A DNA stretch of 64,000 nt from Streptomyces thinghirensis (lineage in GTDB: Bacteria > Actinomycetota > Actinomycetia > Streptomycetales > Streptomycetaceae), in assembly GCA_021502835.1 (NCBI GenBank), contig JAKFGP010000058.1:1-64000 (forward strand), in the 5' to 3' direction. Below are positions 29,879 to 40,707 of this stretch, piece by piece (positions within the stretch are counted from its first letter, which is position 1; each line of letters opens with the position of its first letter). The notes beneath the pieces were generated by a model. The model ran no database searches. It saw only the letters and a list, made by a program, of their open reading frames with translations, and was not told the origin of the DNA. A program made the position numbers and the translations under genes.

Positions 29879-30862
29879 CCCCCGATCGCCGACATCGGCC
29901 GGTCGGGCTGGACGAACGTCGGGTCGTCGAGGCCGGCGCCGGCCTTCTTGCCCCACATGGCGAGCCGCCAGATGCGGGCGATCTCCTCGTCGGGGGCGTC
30001 GGAGCGCAGGGCGGCGCGCAGGTCGGTCTCCTCCGTGGCGAACAGGCGGGTGCGCACCTGGCCGTCGGCGGTCAGGCGGGTGCGGTCGCAGGCCGAGCAG
30101 AACGGGCGGGTGACGGAGGCGATGACGCCGACGCGGTGCGGGCCGCCGTCCACGAGCCAGCGCTCGGCGGGGGCCGAGCCGCGTTCCTCGGAGCCCTCGG
30201 CGGTCAGCTCGAAGCGGGTGCGCAGGGAGGTCAGGATGTCACCGGCGGTGACCATGCCCTCGCGCTTCCAGCCGTGCTGGGCGTCCAGGGGCATCTGCTC
30301 GATGAAGCGCAGCTCGTAGTCGTTCTCGACGGCCCAGGCCAGCAGGTCGGGGGCCTCGTCGTCGTTGAGCCCCGGCATCAGGACCGAGTTCACCTTGACC
30401 GGAGTCAGCCCGGCCTCGCGGGCGGTCCAGGCCCTCCAGGACGTCCTTGTGGCGGTCCCGGCGGGTGAGGGTCTTGAAGACGTCCGGGCGCAGGGTGTCC
30501 AGGGACACGTTGACCCGGTCCAGGCCCGCCGCCTTCAGGGCGGTCGCCGTACGCCGCAGGCCGATGCCGTTGGTCGTCAGCGACATCTGGGGGCGCGGCT
30601 CCAGGGCGGCGACGCGCTCGACGATGCCGACCAGACCGGGGCGCAGCATAGGTTCGCCGCCGGTGAAGCGGACCTCCTCGATACCGAGGGAGGTGACGGC
30701 GATGTCGATGAGGCGGACGATCTCGTCGTCCGTGAGCAGGTCGGGCTTGGCTAGCCACTGAAGGCCCTCTTCGGGCATGCAGTAGGTGCAGCGCAGGTTG
30801 CAGCGGTCGGTGAGCGAGACTCTCAGGTCGGTGGCCACTCGGCCGTAGGTGTCGATGAGCAC
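29875..30862 (-). CDS. moaA: GTP 3',8-cyclase MoaA
   Basis: This radical-SAM enzyme begins molybdenum-cofactor synthesis by converting GTP to 3',8-cyclo-H2GTP. The N-terminal cluster is [16 protein letters not shown], with cysteines at residues 21, 25 and 28 (CxxxCxxC). It is followed by [14 protein letters not shown] and SLTTNGIGL. The C-terminal second 4Fe-4S site is [19 protein letters not shown] with its CxxC. It ends MSAIGG rather than the classic GG-terminated tail with more residues. About 329 residues. One frame break near 30428. The GTG start is at 30862; no other moa genes are near. Confidence 0.95.
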
Positions 30863-31029
30863 GTGGGCCCCCTCCTCGACGCGGATCGGTGGAGCACTTA
30901 TCTCCTCCGATACCTGCGAGCCTACGTGACGGGTCCGACATCGACAGCGGCCCGATCCCACGACGTACGGCGCGACCGCGTCGTAGGGATCTACGAGCGG
31001 CCGCGTCCTCGACGGGTCGGGTACGGGGT

Positions 31030-32663
31030 TCAGTGCGCTCCGGTGCCGGTCAGGGACCGGACCTCCAGCTCCGCGTACTTCGCCACGTTGGGCTCCTCCT
31101 TGGACAGGACCGTGCCGAGCCAGCCCATGAGGAAGCCGAACGGGATGGAGATGATGCCCGGGTTCTTCAGCGGGAACCAGGCGAAGTCGACGTCCGGGAA
31201 CATCGCCTTCGGGTCGCCGGAGACCACGGGCGAGAAGAGCACCAGGCCGACGGCGACGATCAGGCCGCCGTAGATCGACCACAGGGCGCCCTGGGTGGTG
31301 AACCGCTTCCAGAAGAGGCTGTAGAGGATGGTCGGCAGGTTGGCGGACGCGGCGACCGCGAAGGCCAGGGCGACCAGGCCGGCCACGTTGAGGTCGCGGG
31401 CGAGGGCGCCCAGCGCGATGGAGACGATGCCGATGAAGACGGTCGCCCAGCGGGCCGCCTTCATCTCCTCCTTCTCGGTGGCCTTGCCCTTGCGGATGAC
31501 GTTGGCGTAGATGTCGTGCGCGAAGGACGAGGACGAGGCCAGGGTGAGGCCGGCGACCACGGCGAGGATGGTCGCGAAGGCCACCGCCGAGATCGTGGCG
31601 AGCAGGATCGCGCCCCAGGCCGAGTCGACGCCGCCCACGTGCAGGGCGAGCAGCGGCGCGGCCGTGTTGCCGGACGGGTTGGACGCGATGATCTCCTTCT
31701 GCCCGACGAGCGCCGCGGCGCCGAAGCCGACGCGATGGTCATCAGGTAGAAGGCGCCGATGATGCCGATCGCCCAGTTCTACGGACTTACGGGCGGCCTT
31801 CGCGTTGGGCACCGTGTAGAAGCGGATCAGGATGTGCGGCAGGCCGGCCGTGCCGAGCACCAGGGCGATGCCCAGGGAGATGAAGTCGAGCTTGGTGGTG
31901 CCGCTGGCGCCGTACTGGAGGCCGGGCTCCAGGAAGGCGGCGCCCTTGCCGCTGTTCTCGGCGGCGGTGCCGAGCAGGTCGGAGATGTTGAAGTTGAACT
32001 TCAGCAGCACCAGGAAGGTGATCAGGATGGTGCCGCCGATCAGTAGCACGGCCTTGACCATCTGGACCCAGGTGGTGCCCTTCATGCCGCCGATGGAGAC
32101 GTACACGATCATCAGCAGACTGACGAGGGCGACGATCAGGATCTTGCCCCGCGTCGGAGGTGATGCCGAGCAGCAGGGAGACGAGGATGCCCGCGCCCGC
32201 CATCTGGGCCAGCAGGTAGAAGATCGACACGACGATGGTGGAGGTACCGGCGGCGGTGCGCACGGGGCGCTGGCGCATGCGGTACGCGAGGACGTCGCCC
32301 ATCGTGTAGCGGCCGGAGTTCCTCAGCGGCTCGGCCACCAGGAGCAGGGCGACCAGCCAGGCGACCAGGAAGCCGATGGAGTAGAGGAAGCCGTCGTAGC
32401 CGAAGAGGGCGATGGCGCCGGCGATGCCGAGGAAGGACGCCGCCGACATGTAGTCGCCGGAGACGGCGAGCCCGTTCTGGAAGGCGCTGAACCGACGGCC
32501 GCCCGCGTAGAAGTCGGCGGCGTCCTTGGTCTGGCGGCCCGCCCAGACGGTGATGCCGAGCGTCGCGAGGACGAAGACCGCGAAGAGCGTGATGATCAGC
32601 GGGCGGTGCTCGCTGGCCTCGTGGCTGCAAGCTCGGCGGCGAAACGGTCTGTGCGGGGCTCAT
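31030..32663 (-). CDS. Sodium:solute symporter (ActP-like, monocarboxylate/acetate)
   Basis: This is a 13-helix SSS-family symporter of about 540 residues. Family segments are [13 protein letters not shown] near the N-terminus, [40 protein letters not shown] ([20 protein letters not shown]), [20 protein letters not shown], and [18 protein letters not shown]. The ATG overlaps the stop of the DUF485 gene (ATGA). YjcH(DUF485)-ActP pairs take up acetate and related short acids, which is the best guess for the substrate. The frame breaks near 32600, 32470, 32150 and 31760. Confidence 0.9.
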
Positions 32664-33000
32664 GCGCCGCCCTCCATCCGGGACTTGATGGCCTCTGCCT
32701 TGGGGTCGAGCTTGCGGCGGCGAACCGCGAGTACCACCAGGCGATGAGGAATGGTGACGAACTGGGCGATGCCAGACGAAGGCGACGTTGATGTTGCCGA
32801 ACAGCCTTGGTGCCCATGAAGCCGCCGGCGTAGTTGACAGCAGCCACAGGTACCAGGCCACAGGCGATCGTCAGGGGAACGCGAAGGAGCGGAAGGAGCG
32901 GCGCAGTTCGGCGAACTCAGCGCTCTGCTGCACTTCGGAGAACTCCTCGGCGGAGGGAAGTGGGCGTTCCTCTTCGAGGGGGTGGTGCGTCGGTGGCCAC
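32660..33000 (-). CDS. DUF485 (YjcH-like) membrane protein
   Basis: This small partner of the symporter has about 113 residues. The N-terminal hydrophilic part (EEFSEVQQSAEFAELRRSFR) precedes two helices around LTIACGLWYL and LFGNINVAFVF.LAQFVT. The C-terminus [17 protein letters not shown] is typical. The GTG start at 33000 gives MATDAPPP and then shifts frame; further breaks lie near 32870, 32820, 32765 and 32730. It overlaps the symporter start by 4 bp. The 267-bp region to the right is shared with the divergent protease gene. Confidence 0.83.
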
Positions 33001-33267
33001 GGAGTCTCCTCGTACGACGGACATGACGGCTTGGACCTCGGTGTTCTCTCACAGGAAGCTGGTCGTGCTCGGGCCCCCTGTCCAACGACACGGCGCCCTG
33101 CGGGCACCGGTTCAACACCCGGGGCACTTTCCGAAGTCACCCGTGGCGGGTCATTGCTGGCCAGCGGCTCCTGGGGATAGCTTCGCCCTGCACTACTCCG
33201 TCATGTACCTGCCCGAGCACCACCTGTGTCTCGGGCCGGTTTCGTTTCCGGATGATGTGGAGACCCC

Positions 33268-34843
33268 ATGGATCATCTGTACGCGCCGCGTTCGTCGCGG
33301 TCCACGCGTTCCAGACGGCGGCTGGCCCTGGCCGTACCCGTCGTGCTGTCGCTGACCGCGTCGCTCGGCTTCCTGCCGGCGGCCGCCTCGGCCGCCCCGC
33401 AGGCGGAAGCCGCCGCGGAGGCGGCGCGGGCCGACCGGGCGGCGGACGCGCCCAGCCTGGCCTACGTCGTCAACACGAGGACGGACCACCGCACGATCGC
33501 GTCGGTGAAGCGGGCGATAGCCGAGGCCGGCGGCAGTGTCGTCACCACGTACCAGAAGATCGGCGTGATCGTCGTCCACTCGTCGAACCCGGAATTCGGC
33601 GAGCGGATCCGCGAGGCGCGCGGAGTGCGGTCGGCGGGCGCGACCCGTACGGCGCCGCTGACGGCCGCCGGGACGACGGACCAGGGCGCCGCCGAGATGC
33701 TCTCCGCCGAGCAGGCCGCGAGGACCGCGAAGGCGTCCGAGGCCGCGGGCGCCGGCGAGCCGCTGGAAGCGGACCAGTGGGACCTGCGCGCGATAGGCGC
33801 CGACAAGGCCGCGAAGATCAACCCGGGCAGCTCCCGGGTCACCGTCGCCGTGATCGACACCGGCGTCGACGACACCCACCCCGACCTCGCCCCGAACTTC
33901 TCCGCGTCGCAGTCCGCCAACTGCGTCGGCGGCAAGGCGGATACCAGCGAGGGCGCCTGGCGGCCGTACACCGCCGACGACTACCACGGCACCCACGTGG
34001 CCGGTGAGATAGCCGCCGCCCGCAACGGCATCGGCGTCGCCGGGGTCGCGCCGGGCGTGCAGGTCTCCAGCATCAAGGTGAGCGACCCGGACAACGGGCT
34101 CTTCTACCCCGAGAACGTCGTGTGCGCGTTCATGTTCGCCGCCGACCATGGCGTGGAGATCATGAACAACAGCTACTACGTGGATCCCTGGCTGTACAAC
34201 TGCATGGACGACCCGGACCAGCGCGCGATCGTCGACGCGGTCAACCGGGCCCAGCTGTACGCCCAGCGCAAGGGCACCCTGCACCTCGCCTCGGCCGGCA
34301 ACTCCAACCACGACCTGGACTCCGACGCGATCGTCGACGACTCCAGCCCCGACGACTCCACGCCGGTGACGAGGACCATCGACCCGCACGAGTGCTTCGA
34401 CGTGCCGACCCAGCTGCCGGGCATCGTCACGGTCAGCGCGACGGGCGTCGACGAGGAGAAGTCCTACTACTCCTCGTACGGCAAGGGTGTCGTGGACATC
34501 GCGGCGCCGGGCGGCGACGCGCGCTACCAGATCCCCTGACACGCCGTCGAAGAACGGCCGCATCCTGTCGACCATGCCGAACAACGAGTACGCCTGGCTC
34601 CAGGGCACCTCGATGGCCTCGCCGCACGCCGCGGGCGTCGCCGCGCTGCTGAAGTCGAAGCACCGGCACGCGTCCCCGGCGATGCTCCAGGCGCTGCTGA
34701 AGGCCCAGGCGGACAACCCGGGCTGCCCTGCCTCCTACGACCAGGACGGCGACGGCGCGCAGGACGCCACGTGCGAGGGCGGCAAGCGGATCAACGGCTT
34801 CTACGGCTTCGGCATCGTCAACGCGCTGCGCGCGGTGAAGTGA
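33268..34843 (+). CDS. Secreted S8 (subtilisin-like) serine protease, copy 1
   Basis: This is an extracellular protease of about 525 residues. It has an N-terminal Sec signal (LALAVPVVLSLTASLGFLPA) and an I9-type propeptide (SLAYVVNTRTDHRTIASVKR; KIGVIVVHSSNPEF). The peptidase domain has Asp197 (VAVIDTGVDDTHPD), His240 (DDYHGTHVAG) and the serine in GTSMASPHAAGVAALLKS. A C-terminal DQDGDGAQDATCEGG resembles a calcium loop. The GTG/ATG choice is clear: ATG at 33268 after GGAGA. One frame break, near 34538. A second copy follows after 66 bp; together they form a tandem duplication. Confidence 0.93.
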
Positions 34844-34909
34844 CCGGGGCCGCACCTCCCCCGTCCGGGGTTTCCACTCCCTTCCGCGAACCAACTGGAG
34901 ACATCGCAC

Positions 34910-36455
34910 ATGACAGCGCCCCCACCCCGCGTCACCGTCGTGCCCTCGCGATCCCGGCCGGCCTGGCCGTGGCAGCGTCCCTGGCCCTCCCTGCCGGGCG
35001 TCCCGGCCTCCGCCACGGAGGCCGCCGAGGCCCAGGGGTCGGCTCAGGCCGCACCCTCCGCCTCGGCCGACTCGGCGTCCTCGCTCAGCTACGTCGTCAA
35101 CGTCCGGCCCGGGCACGGTCCCTCGGCGCACGTGAAGCGGGCGATCGCCAAGGCCGGCGGCACGATCGTGACGTCGTACGACCGGATCGGCGTGATCGTC
35201 GTCCACTCCTCCGACCCGGACTTCGCCAAGTCCGTCCCAGCGCGCGGCGTGCAGTCGGCCGGTGCCACCCGCACCGCGCCGCTGCCCTCGGCAGCCACGA
35301 CGGACACGGGCGCGCCGAAGGTGCTCAGCGGCAAGGAGATGGCCGCCGCGGAGGCCGCCGAGGGCAGGACCCCTTGCAGCCCCTCCAGTGGGACCTGCCC
35401 GCCATCAAGGCGGACAAGGCGCACGAGAAGTCGCTGGGCAGCAGCAAGGTGACGGTCGCCGTCATCGACACCGGCGTGGACGACACCCACCCGGACATCG
35501 CCCCGAACTTCGACCGGGACGCCTCCGTCAACTGCGTGTCGGGGCAAGCCGGACACCGCGGACGGCGCCTGGCGGCCGAGTGCGGCGGAGAGCCCGCACG
35601 GCACGCACGTGGCCGGGAGATAGCCGCCGCCAAGAACGGCGTCGGCATGACCGGGGTGGCGCCCGGGGTGAAGGTCGCCGGCATCAAGGTGTCCAACCCG
35701 GACGGATTCTTCTACACCGAGGCCGTGGTCTGCGGCTTCATGTGGGCGGCCGAACACGACGTCGAGGTGACCAACAACAGCTATTACACCGACCCCTGGT
35801 ACTTCAACTGCAAGGACGACCCGGACCAGAAGGCGCTTCTGGAAGCCGTCACCCGGGCCTCGCGGTACGCGGAGAGGAAGGGCGCGGTCAACGTCCCCGG
35901 CCGGCAACGAGAACTACGACCTCGCGGCCGACGAGATCACCGACCCGGTCTCCCCGAACGACTCCACGCCCTCGGACCGGGTGATCGACCCGTCCGAGTG
36001 CCTGGACATGCCGACCCAGCTGCCGGGTGTCGTGACGGTCGCGTCGACCGGCGCGAAGGACCTCAAGTCGTCCTTCTCCAACCACGGCCTCGGTGTCATC
36101 GACATCGCCGCGCCGGCGGCGACTCGACGGCCTACCAGACGCCGGAGCCGCCCGCCACCAGCGGACTGATCCTGGGCACGCTGCCCGGCGGCAAGTGGGG
36201 CTACATGGCCGGTACGTCGATGGCGTCGCCGCACGTCGCGGGCGTCGCCGCCCTGATCAAGTCGACGCACCCGTACGCCTCCCCGGCGATGGTCAAGGCC
36301 CTGCTGTACGCCCAGGCCGACGCCACGCCGTGCACCAGCCGTACGACATCGACGGTGACGGCAAGGTCGACGCGGTGTGCGAGGGCTCGAAGAACCGCAA
36401 CGGCTTCTACGGCTGGGGCATGACCGACGCGCTGGACGCGGTGACCTGGCAATGA
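34910..36455 (+). CDS. Secreted S8 serine protease, copy 2
   Basis: This is a paralogue of the preceding gene with the same architecture. The signal is reconstructed as RRALAIPAGLAVAASLALPA after a shift near 34935. The propeptide has SLSYVVNVRPGHGPSAHVKR. The catalytic Asp is in VAVIDTGVDDTHPDIAPNF, the His in HGTHVAG (interrupted near 35620) and the Ser in YMAGTSMASPHVAGVAALIK. The C-terminal loop is DIDGDGKVDAVCEG. Shared cysteines (SVNCVSG, FNCKDDPDQ, PSECLD) indicate conserved disulfides. Frame breaks lie near 34935, 35372, 35550, 35615, 35905, 36117 and 36340. A terminator hairpin follows. Confidence 0.92.
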
Positions 36456-36478
36456 CCTGGTAAGCGGCACGCGCGCGT

Positions 36479-36513
36479 GAAGCGGGCCGGGGGCAGTTCC
36501 CCCGGCCCGCTTC
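36479..36513 (+). terminator. Terminator after tandem proteases
   Basis: A 15-bp perfect stem (36479-36493 with 36499-36513) with a 5-base loop lies 24 bp after the second protease stop. Confidence 0.8.
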
Positions 36514-36543
36514 CGCTTGTCGTCGTACGGCAGGATCTTTGCC

Positions 36544-37107
36544 ATGCACACGTACGTGGACCCGCGACCTGGGCGCCCGAACCGGTCCGGCCGCGATGGA
36601 AGTTGGCCCTACGCTTCGCCGCGACCCTGTTGTTCGTCCCGCTGCTGTGCGCGGTGTGGCTGGCCGTGGCGGTCGTGCTCTTCGTGGTGGGTCTGTTCGC
36701 CGACGCGATAGCGGCTGTCAGCGAGGAGCTTCGAACGCGGCTACATGAGGTTCATGGACGACACCCTGGGCGGAATCGCGCGGCTGGGCGCCTGGTGCGT
36801 GTCCTGGCCGGAGCTGCGGCACGAAGGTGACGTCGAGTACTACAGGGCGCGCGTCGACAAGAAGGTCGCCGACTGGACCGCGCGCGCCTCGGCCCCGCAC
36901 GAGCCGGAAGCGGCCGCGGCCTCCCGTGGAGTGCGAGATACCGCTACGTGACTACCGCGGTGTGGGCGGCTGGTACGTCGCCGAGGTGGCGCTCGCCCAG
37001 GGGTGGAGCTGCGGCCCACCGACGTGCGCAAGGAGGTGCGGCTGTGGTGGTCGGCCGCCTCCGGGTCGACTGAGTCAGCGCGGGGTCGGCTCCGGCGGGC
37101 GGTGTGA
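36544..37107 (+). CDS. Membrane-associated protein of unknown function
   Basis: The ATG at 36544 gives MHTYVD, and after a shift near 36563 WAPEPVRPRWKLALRFAATL leads into one or two helices (FVPLLCAVWLAVAVVLFVVG). A soluble part follows: MRFMDDTLGGIARLGAWCVS and VEYYRARVDKKVADWTARAS. A further shift near 36930 joins VECEIPLRDYRGVGGWYVAE and VRKEVRLWWSAASG. This last part could instead be a separate small gene. The stop is at 37107 or, in another frame, 37074. Unknown family. Confidence 0.55.
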
Positions 37108-37239
37108 CGCGTTACTCATCCGCTCCACGGCGCTCCCGAACCGTACGGCGGCCGAAAACGTCCTCTTGTGTGGAATGCCGGACCGCCAGTTGTTTTCCGG
37201 AACTTGCCCGGATCTGGGGGAGCTGGTGAAGATCTCGAG

Positions 37240-38252
37240 GTGACCTTGACAAGACCCCCGTCCCGGACCGTCGGCACCGGACGGCACGCGCGGCCCGCCG
37301 GTACCGGCCGGACCGTGGCGGTGCTCGTGCTGGTGGTGCTGGCCGCGCTGATACCCGTCCTCGGCCCGTCCCCCGCCCTGCACGGCACGGGGGGAGGCCG
37401 AGGCACCCGGCACCGGCGGCATAGCCCTGCTGCGTACGGTGCTCTTCGCCGCGCTGAGCGTTCCGGTCGGCGAGCTCTTCGTGAACCGGCTCACCCGGGC
37501 GCTTCCGGCGCTTTCCCCGGAGCGGCCCCGCAGCTGGTCGCCGTACGCGGCCGCGGCCGGTTTCGTCGCCGCGCTGGGTCTGGCGTCGGTCGTGGCCCAC
37601 GGGCAATCTGGTGCCGGACAGCGTCGCCGACATCGACGTCGGCGGCCTCTACGGAGTCCCGCGACGGCAAGCTCGCGCTCCTGGAGGTCAACGGGTTCCT
37701 CGCGGCCGGGGCTGTGCGCCACCTCGCGCCGACCCGGCCTCCAGGTCTGGCCGCTGGCCGCCGATCATCGTCGCGGAGGCGCTGCGCGCCCACCCCACGA
37801 CCGAGTACAGCCCGCTGCTCGGCTCCGGTCTGACCCTCGTCCATCTGACGTGCGCTTCGCTGTGGGTGGGCGGTCTCATGTACGTGCTGCGGACGCTGCG
37901 GCAGTGGCGGGGCGCCGAGGCGGGTCCGGCGCTGCTGGGTCTGTACGCGCGCGTGGCGGCCGTTCTGCTCGCCGCCATCACGGCGACGGGGGTGTGCAGT
38001 TCGCTGCGCCGGATGCCGCCGGGCACGATCGCGGACCAGCTGACGGACACGGCGTACGGGCGGGTCCTGCTCGCCAAGGTGATCCTCGTGGCCGCCGTCG
38101 CCGTGCTCGCCCTGTGGGCCAGGATCCGGCTGAGCCGCGCGGCCGACCCGCTGACCGCGTGCTCGCCCGCGCGCGCGGAGGTCGTCGCCCTGGGTGTGGT
38201 GGTGGCGGTGTCGGGCCTCCTGACGGCCCTTCCGGTACCGATCCGGTGGTGA
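37240..38252 (+). CDS. CopD-family (copper-resistance D domain) membrane protein
   Basis: This polytopic membrane protein has about 335 residues. The GTG at 37240 starts VTLTRPPSRT. Helices include VAVLVLVVLAALIPVLG, TVLFAALSVPVGELFVNRL, TLVHLTCASLWVGGLMYVLR, ARVAAVLLAAITATGVCSSL and VILVAAVAVLALWARIRL. The CopD-type pattern with His in LTLVHLTCASLWVGGL is present. Such proteins are proposed to move copper across the membrane, or act with CopC domains; no CopC is adjacent. Six or so frame breaks lie between 37390 and 37770. Confidence 0.78.
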
Positions 38253-38377
38253 CCCAGCAGCCGAGTGCACCGCCCGCACGAGCGACGTAACCACCGGTCG
38301 CACCACCCCCGCGCGACCGCGCGGCGTCACCAGGCGGGAGCACCGGAGCCACCAGGCGGCGGCCCCGCGCGGAAGCG

Positions 38378-39089
38378 CTACACCCCGCGACGTCCAGCAG
38401 TGAGCCCGTCGCGTACGTGACCCGCCATGGCCAGGGCGCCGCCTGTCACGTTGCGCAGGACCGCCCGGCCCGGCGGAGCCCCGCCCAGGCGTGCGCTGCT
38501 CCAGCCCGTCAGGACCAGGGCGCCCAGCACGCAGCAGACGGTGACCGTCAGCCGCAGGCCGGCCGGCGGCAGCACCATCGCCAGCAGTGGCAGCAACGCG
38601 CCCACCGTGAACGCCAGGAAGCTCGCCCACGCCGCGTGCCACGGGTTGGTCAGCTCGTCGGGGTCGATACCGAGCTCCACGCGCGCGTGGGCCCGCAGCG
38701 CGTCCCGCCGGGTCAGCTGCTCGGCCGCCTCCCTGGCGACGTCGCGGCTCAGTCCGCGCGCCGCCAGGAGGTCCACCAGCTCCTCCAGCTCGGCCTCCGG
38801 CTGCTCGCGCAGCTCCCGTTTCTCCATGGCCAGCGCGGCCTTCTCCGGAGTCCCGCTGAGTGGAGACGGACACGTACTCGCCCGCCGCCATCGACAGCGA
38901 ACCGGCGAGCAGCCCCGCGAGTCCGGCCGTCAGCAGGGCGGGAGCGGTCGCCCGTCGCGCCGGCCACGCCGACGACCAGCCCGCAGTGGACACGATGCCG
39001 TCGTTGGCGCCGAGGACCGCCGCCCGCAGCCAGTTGAGCCGGGTGCCGAGGGCACCGCCGTGGGCCTCGTCGTGCGTGGGTTGCGTCAC
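38378..39089 (-). CDS. VIT1/CCC1-family Fe/Mn transporter
   Basis: The VIT family moves Fe2+ or Mn2+ across membranes. About 235 residues. The GTG start (MTQPTHDEAHGG) is followed by NWLRAAVLGANDGIVSTAGL, the signature first helix. Next comes AGLLAGSLSMAAGEYVSVST with the conserved E-Y-V-S metal motif. A charged cytoplasmic stretch (EKRELREQPEAELEELVDLL) is followed by helices ASFLAFTVGALLPLLAMVLP and GLRLTVTVCCVLGALVLTGW. The frame breaks near 38965 and 38860. It is divergent from the exonuclease gene. Confidence 0.9.
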
Positions 39090-39271
39090 ATGGCGGAGGA
39101 TGCCATCCGGCGCGCCGCTCGCCCTGCACCGACGCTCCGCGGCCGTCTCCTCACCGTGCCGCCGCAACCCTTCCCCGGCGCGCGGAACTCGACGGAGGGG
39201 ACCGTTTCGCCGGGCACTGCGGGGCCCCTGCGGGTCCGGTGTGTCAGTCGCGGCCCGTATCCTCATTGACC

Positions 39272-40257
39272 ATGCTCGAGACCGCACGACCGCACCGCCG
39301 TCCGCCACGGCGTGGCCGGCCGCGTATCCGCAGGGGTACGCGGTCGTTGACGTGGAGACCACCGGCCTGGCCCGCGACGACCGCATCATCTCCGCGGCCG
39401 TCTACCGGCTGGACGCCCGCGGTGAGGTCGAGGACCACTGGTACACCCTGGTCAATCCGCAGCGGGATCCCGGCCCGGTGTGGATACACCGTCTGACGAG
39501 CGACGTGCTCGGGGAGCACCGCTCTTCCCGGACGTCGCCGAGGAGTTCGCGGCCCGGCTCGACGGGCGGGTGCTCGTCGCGCACAACGCCGTCTTCGACT
39601 GGCAGATGATCGCCCGGGAGTACGCGCGCGCGAAGCGCGAGGCGCCGGTGCGCCAACGGCTGTGCACCATCGCGCTCTCCAAGGAGCTGGGCCTGCCGCT
39701 GCCCAACCACAAGCTGGAGTCGCTGGCCGCCCACTTCGGCGTCGTACAGCAGCGGGCGCACCACGCGCTGGACGACGCGCGGGTGCTGGCCGAGGCGTTC
39801 CGGCCGAGCCTGCTCGCCGCGGCGGCGGGCGGCGTGCGGCTGCCGCTGCACGAGTGCCGGCCACTGACCGAGTGGTCGGACCGGCCCGCGCCCCGGATCG
39901 GACAGCAGGCGGGCTACGGCGGCTACCGGCAGACCAGTTGGCGCCCCTCCCGCAAGAGGCCCGCATGCCCGTACCCCCAATCCGGGACGGTACGAAGAGG
40001 GCAAATGCCTCAAGCAGGGCATGCGGGTCGCCTTCTCGGGTGACACCTCCGTCGAGCGGGACCTGCTGGAGGACCGCGCGACAGAGGCCGGGCTGCACGT
40101 CGCCACCAGCCTGTCCCGGCTGACCAGCCTGCTGGTCACCAACGACCCGGACTCGGGCACCTCGAAGGTGGTCAAGGCCCGCCAGTACGGGACGCCGGTG
40201 GTGGACGAGGCGGCGTTCGGGCAGCTGCTCGCGGACGTCGAGCCCGCGGACGGCTGA
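39272..40257 (+). CDS. DEDDh 3'-5' exonuclease with C-terminal BRCT-like domain
   Basis: The N-terminal exonuclease domain is like DNA polymerase III epsilon: YAVVDVETTGLARDD (Exo I, DxE), VLVAHNAVFDWQMI (Exo II) and HHALDDARVLAEAF (Exo III, H..D). A linker rich in Arg follows. The C-terminus GMRVAFSGDTSVERDLLEDR with TSLSRLTSLLVTNDPDSGTS is BRCT-like, as in NAD-dependent ligases and some actinobacterial exonucleases. About 328 residues. The frame breaks near 39300, 39520 and 39990. A role in repair is likely. The stop codon lies inside a 16-bp tandem repeat. Confidence 0.87.
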
Positions 40258-40316
40258 GCCGTACGTGAGCTGAGCCGTACGTGAGCTGAGCCGTACGTGA
40301 GCTGAGCCGTACGTGA
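40253..40316. repeat. 16-bp tandem repeat, four exact copies
   Basis: The unit GCTGAGCCGTACGTGA is repeated four times without mismatch from 40253 to 40316, with a partial fifth copy (GCCGTACGG). The first copy contains the TGA stop of the exonuclease gene. Confidence 0.95.
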
Positions 40317-40395
40317 GCCGTACGGACGGGTGATTCCGGGCGACTCGCCCGGCGCCCGCTCGCCCGCGTCGCGGAGACGGCTCACCCTGTGGCGC

Positions 40396-40631
40396 ATGGC
40401 GACATGTGAAGTCTGCGGCAACAACTACGGAATGACCTTCGAGGTCCACGCCCAGGGAGCGGTGCACGTCTTCGACTGCTTCTCCTGCGCGATCCACCGG
40501 ATGGCGCCCATCTGCGAGCACTGCCGGGTGCAGATCATCGGCCAGGGGGGCGTCGAGGTCGAGGGCCACTGGTTCTGCGGCGCCCACTGCGCCCGCGCGG
40601 AGGGAGGGCGGGGATCGTCGACAAGGTCTAG
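40396..40631 (+). CDS. Small CxxC zinc-ribbon-like protein
   Basis: About 78 residues with four Cys-pair modules: CEVCGNNYGM, CFSCAIH, CEHCRVQIIG and FCGAHC. This is a LIM-like or treble-clef arrangement able to bind two zinc ions. The sequence MTFEVHAQGAVHVFDCFSCA is highly conserved in actinobacterial relatives as I remember them. The ATG at 40396 gives MATCEVCG. A shift near 40605 leads to IVDKV and the TAG at 40629. Function is not known to me; protein or nucleic-acid binding is plausible. Confidence 0.8.
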
Positions 40632-40672
40632 ATCCACGGCCGACGGCGGCGCAAGGCCGTACCCGCCGCGTC

Positions 40673-40707
40673 ACACCCCACGACCGAGTTGTACCGTCGT
40701 GGGGTGT
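40673..40707 (+). promoter_or_regulatory. 12-bp inverted repeat overlapping SURF1 start
   Basis: ACACCCCACGAC at 40673-40684 is perfectly complementary to 40696-40707, with an 11-base centre. The right arm contains the GTG start codon of the SURF1 gene and its G-rich ribosome binding site. As RNA it would hide the start; as DNA it could be an operator. Confidence 0.55.

Noticed and set aside
40253..40316. Tandem repeat as a CRISPR array
   Set aside because: Units are contiguous with no spacers and no cas genes are near.
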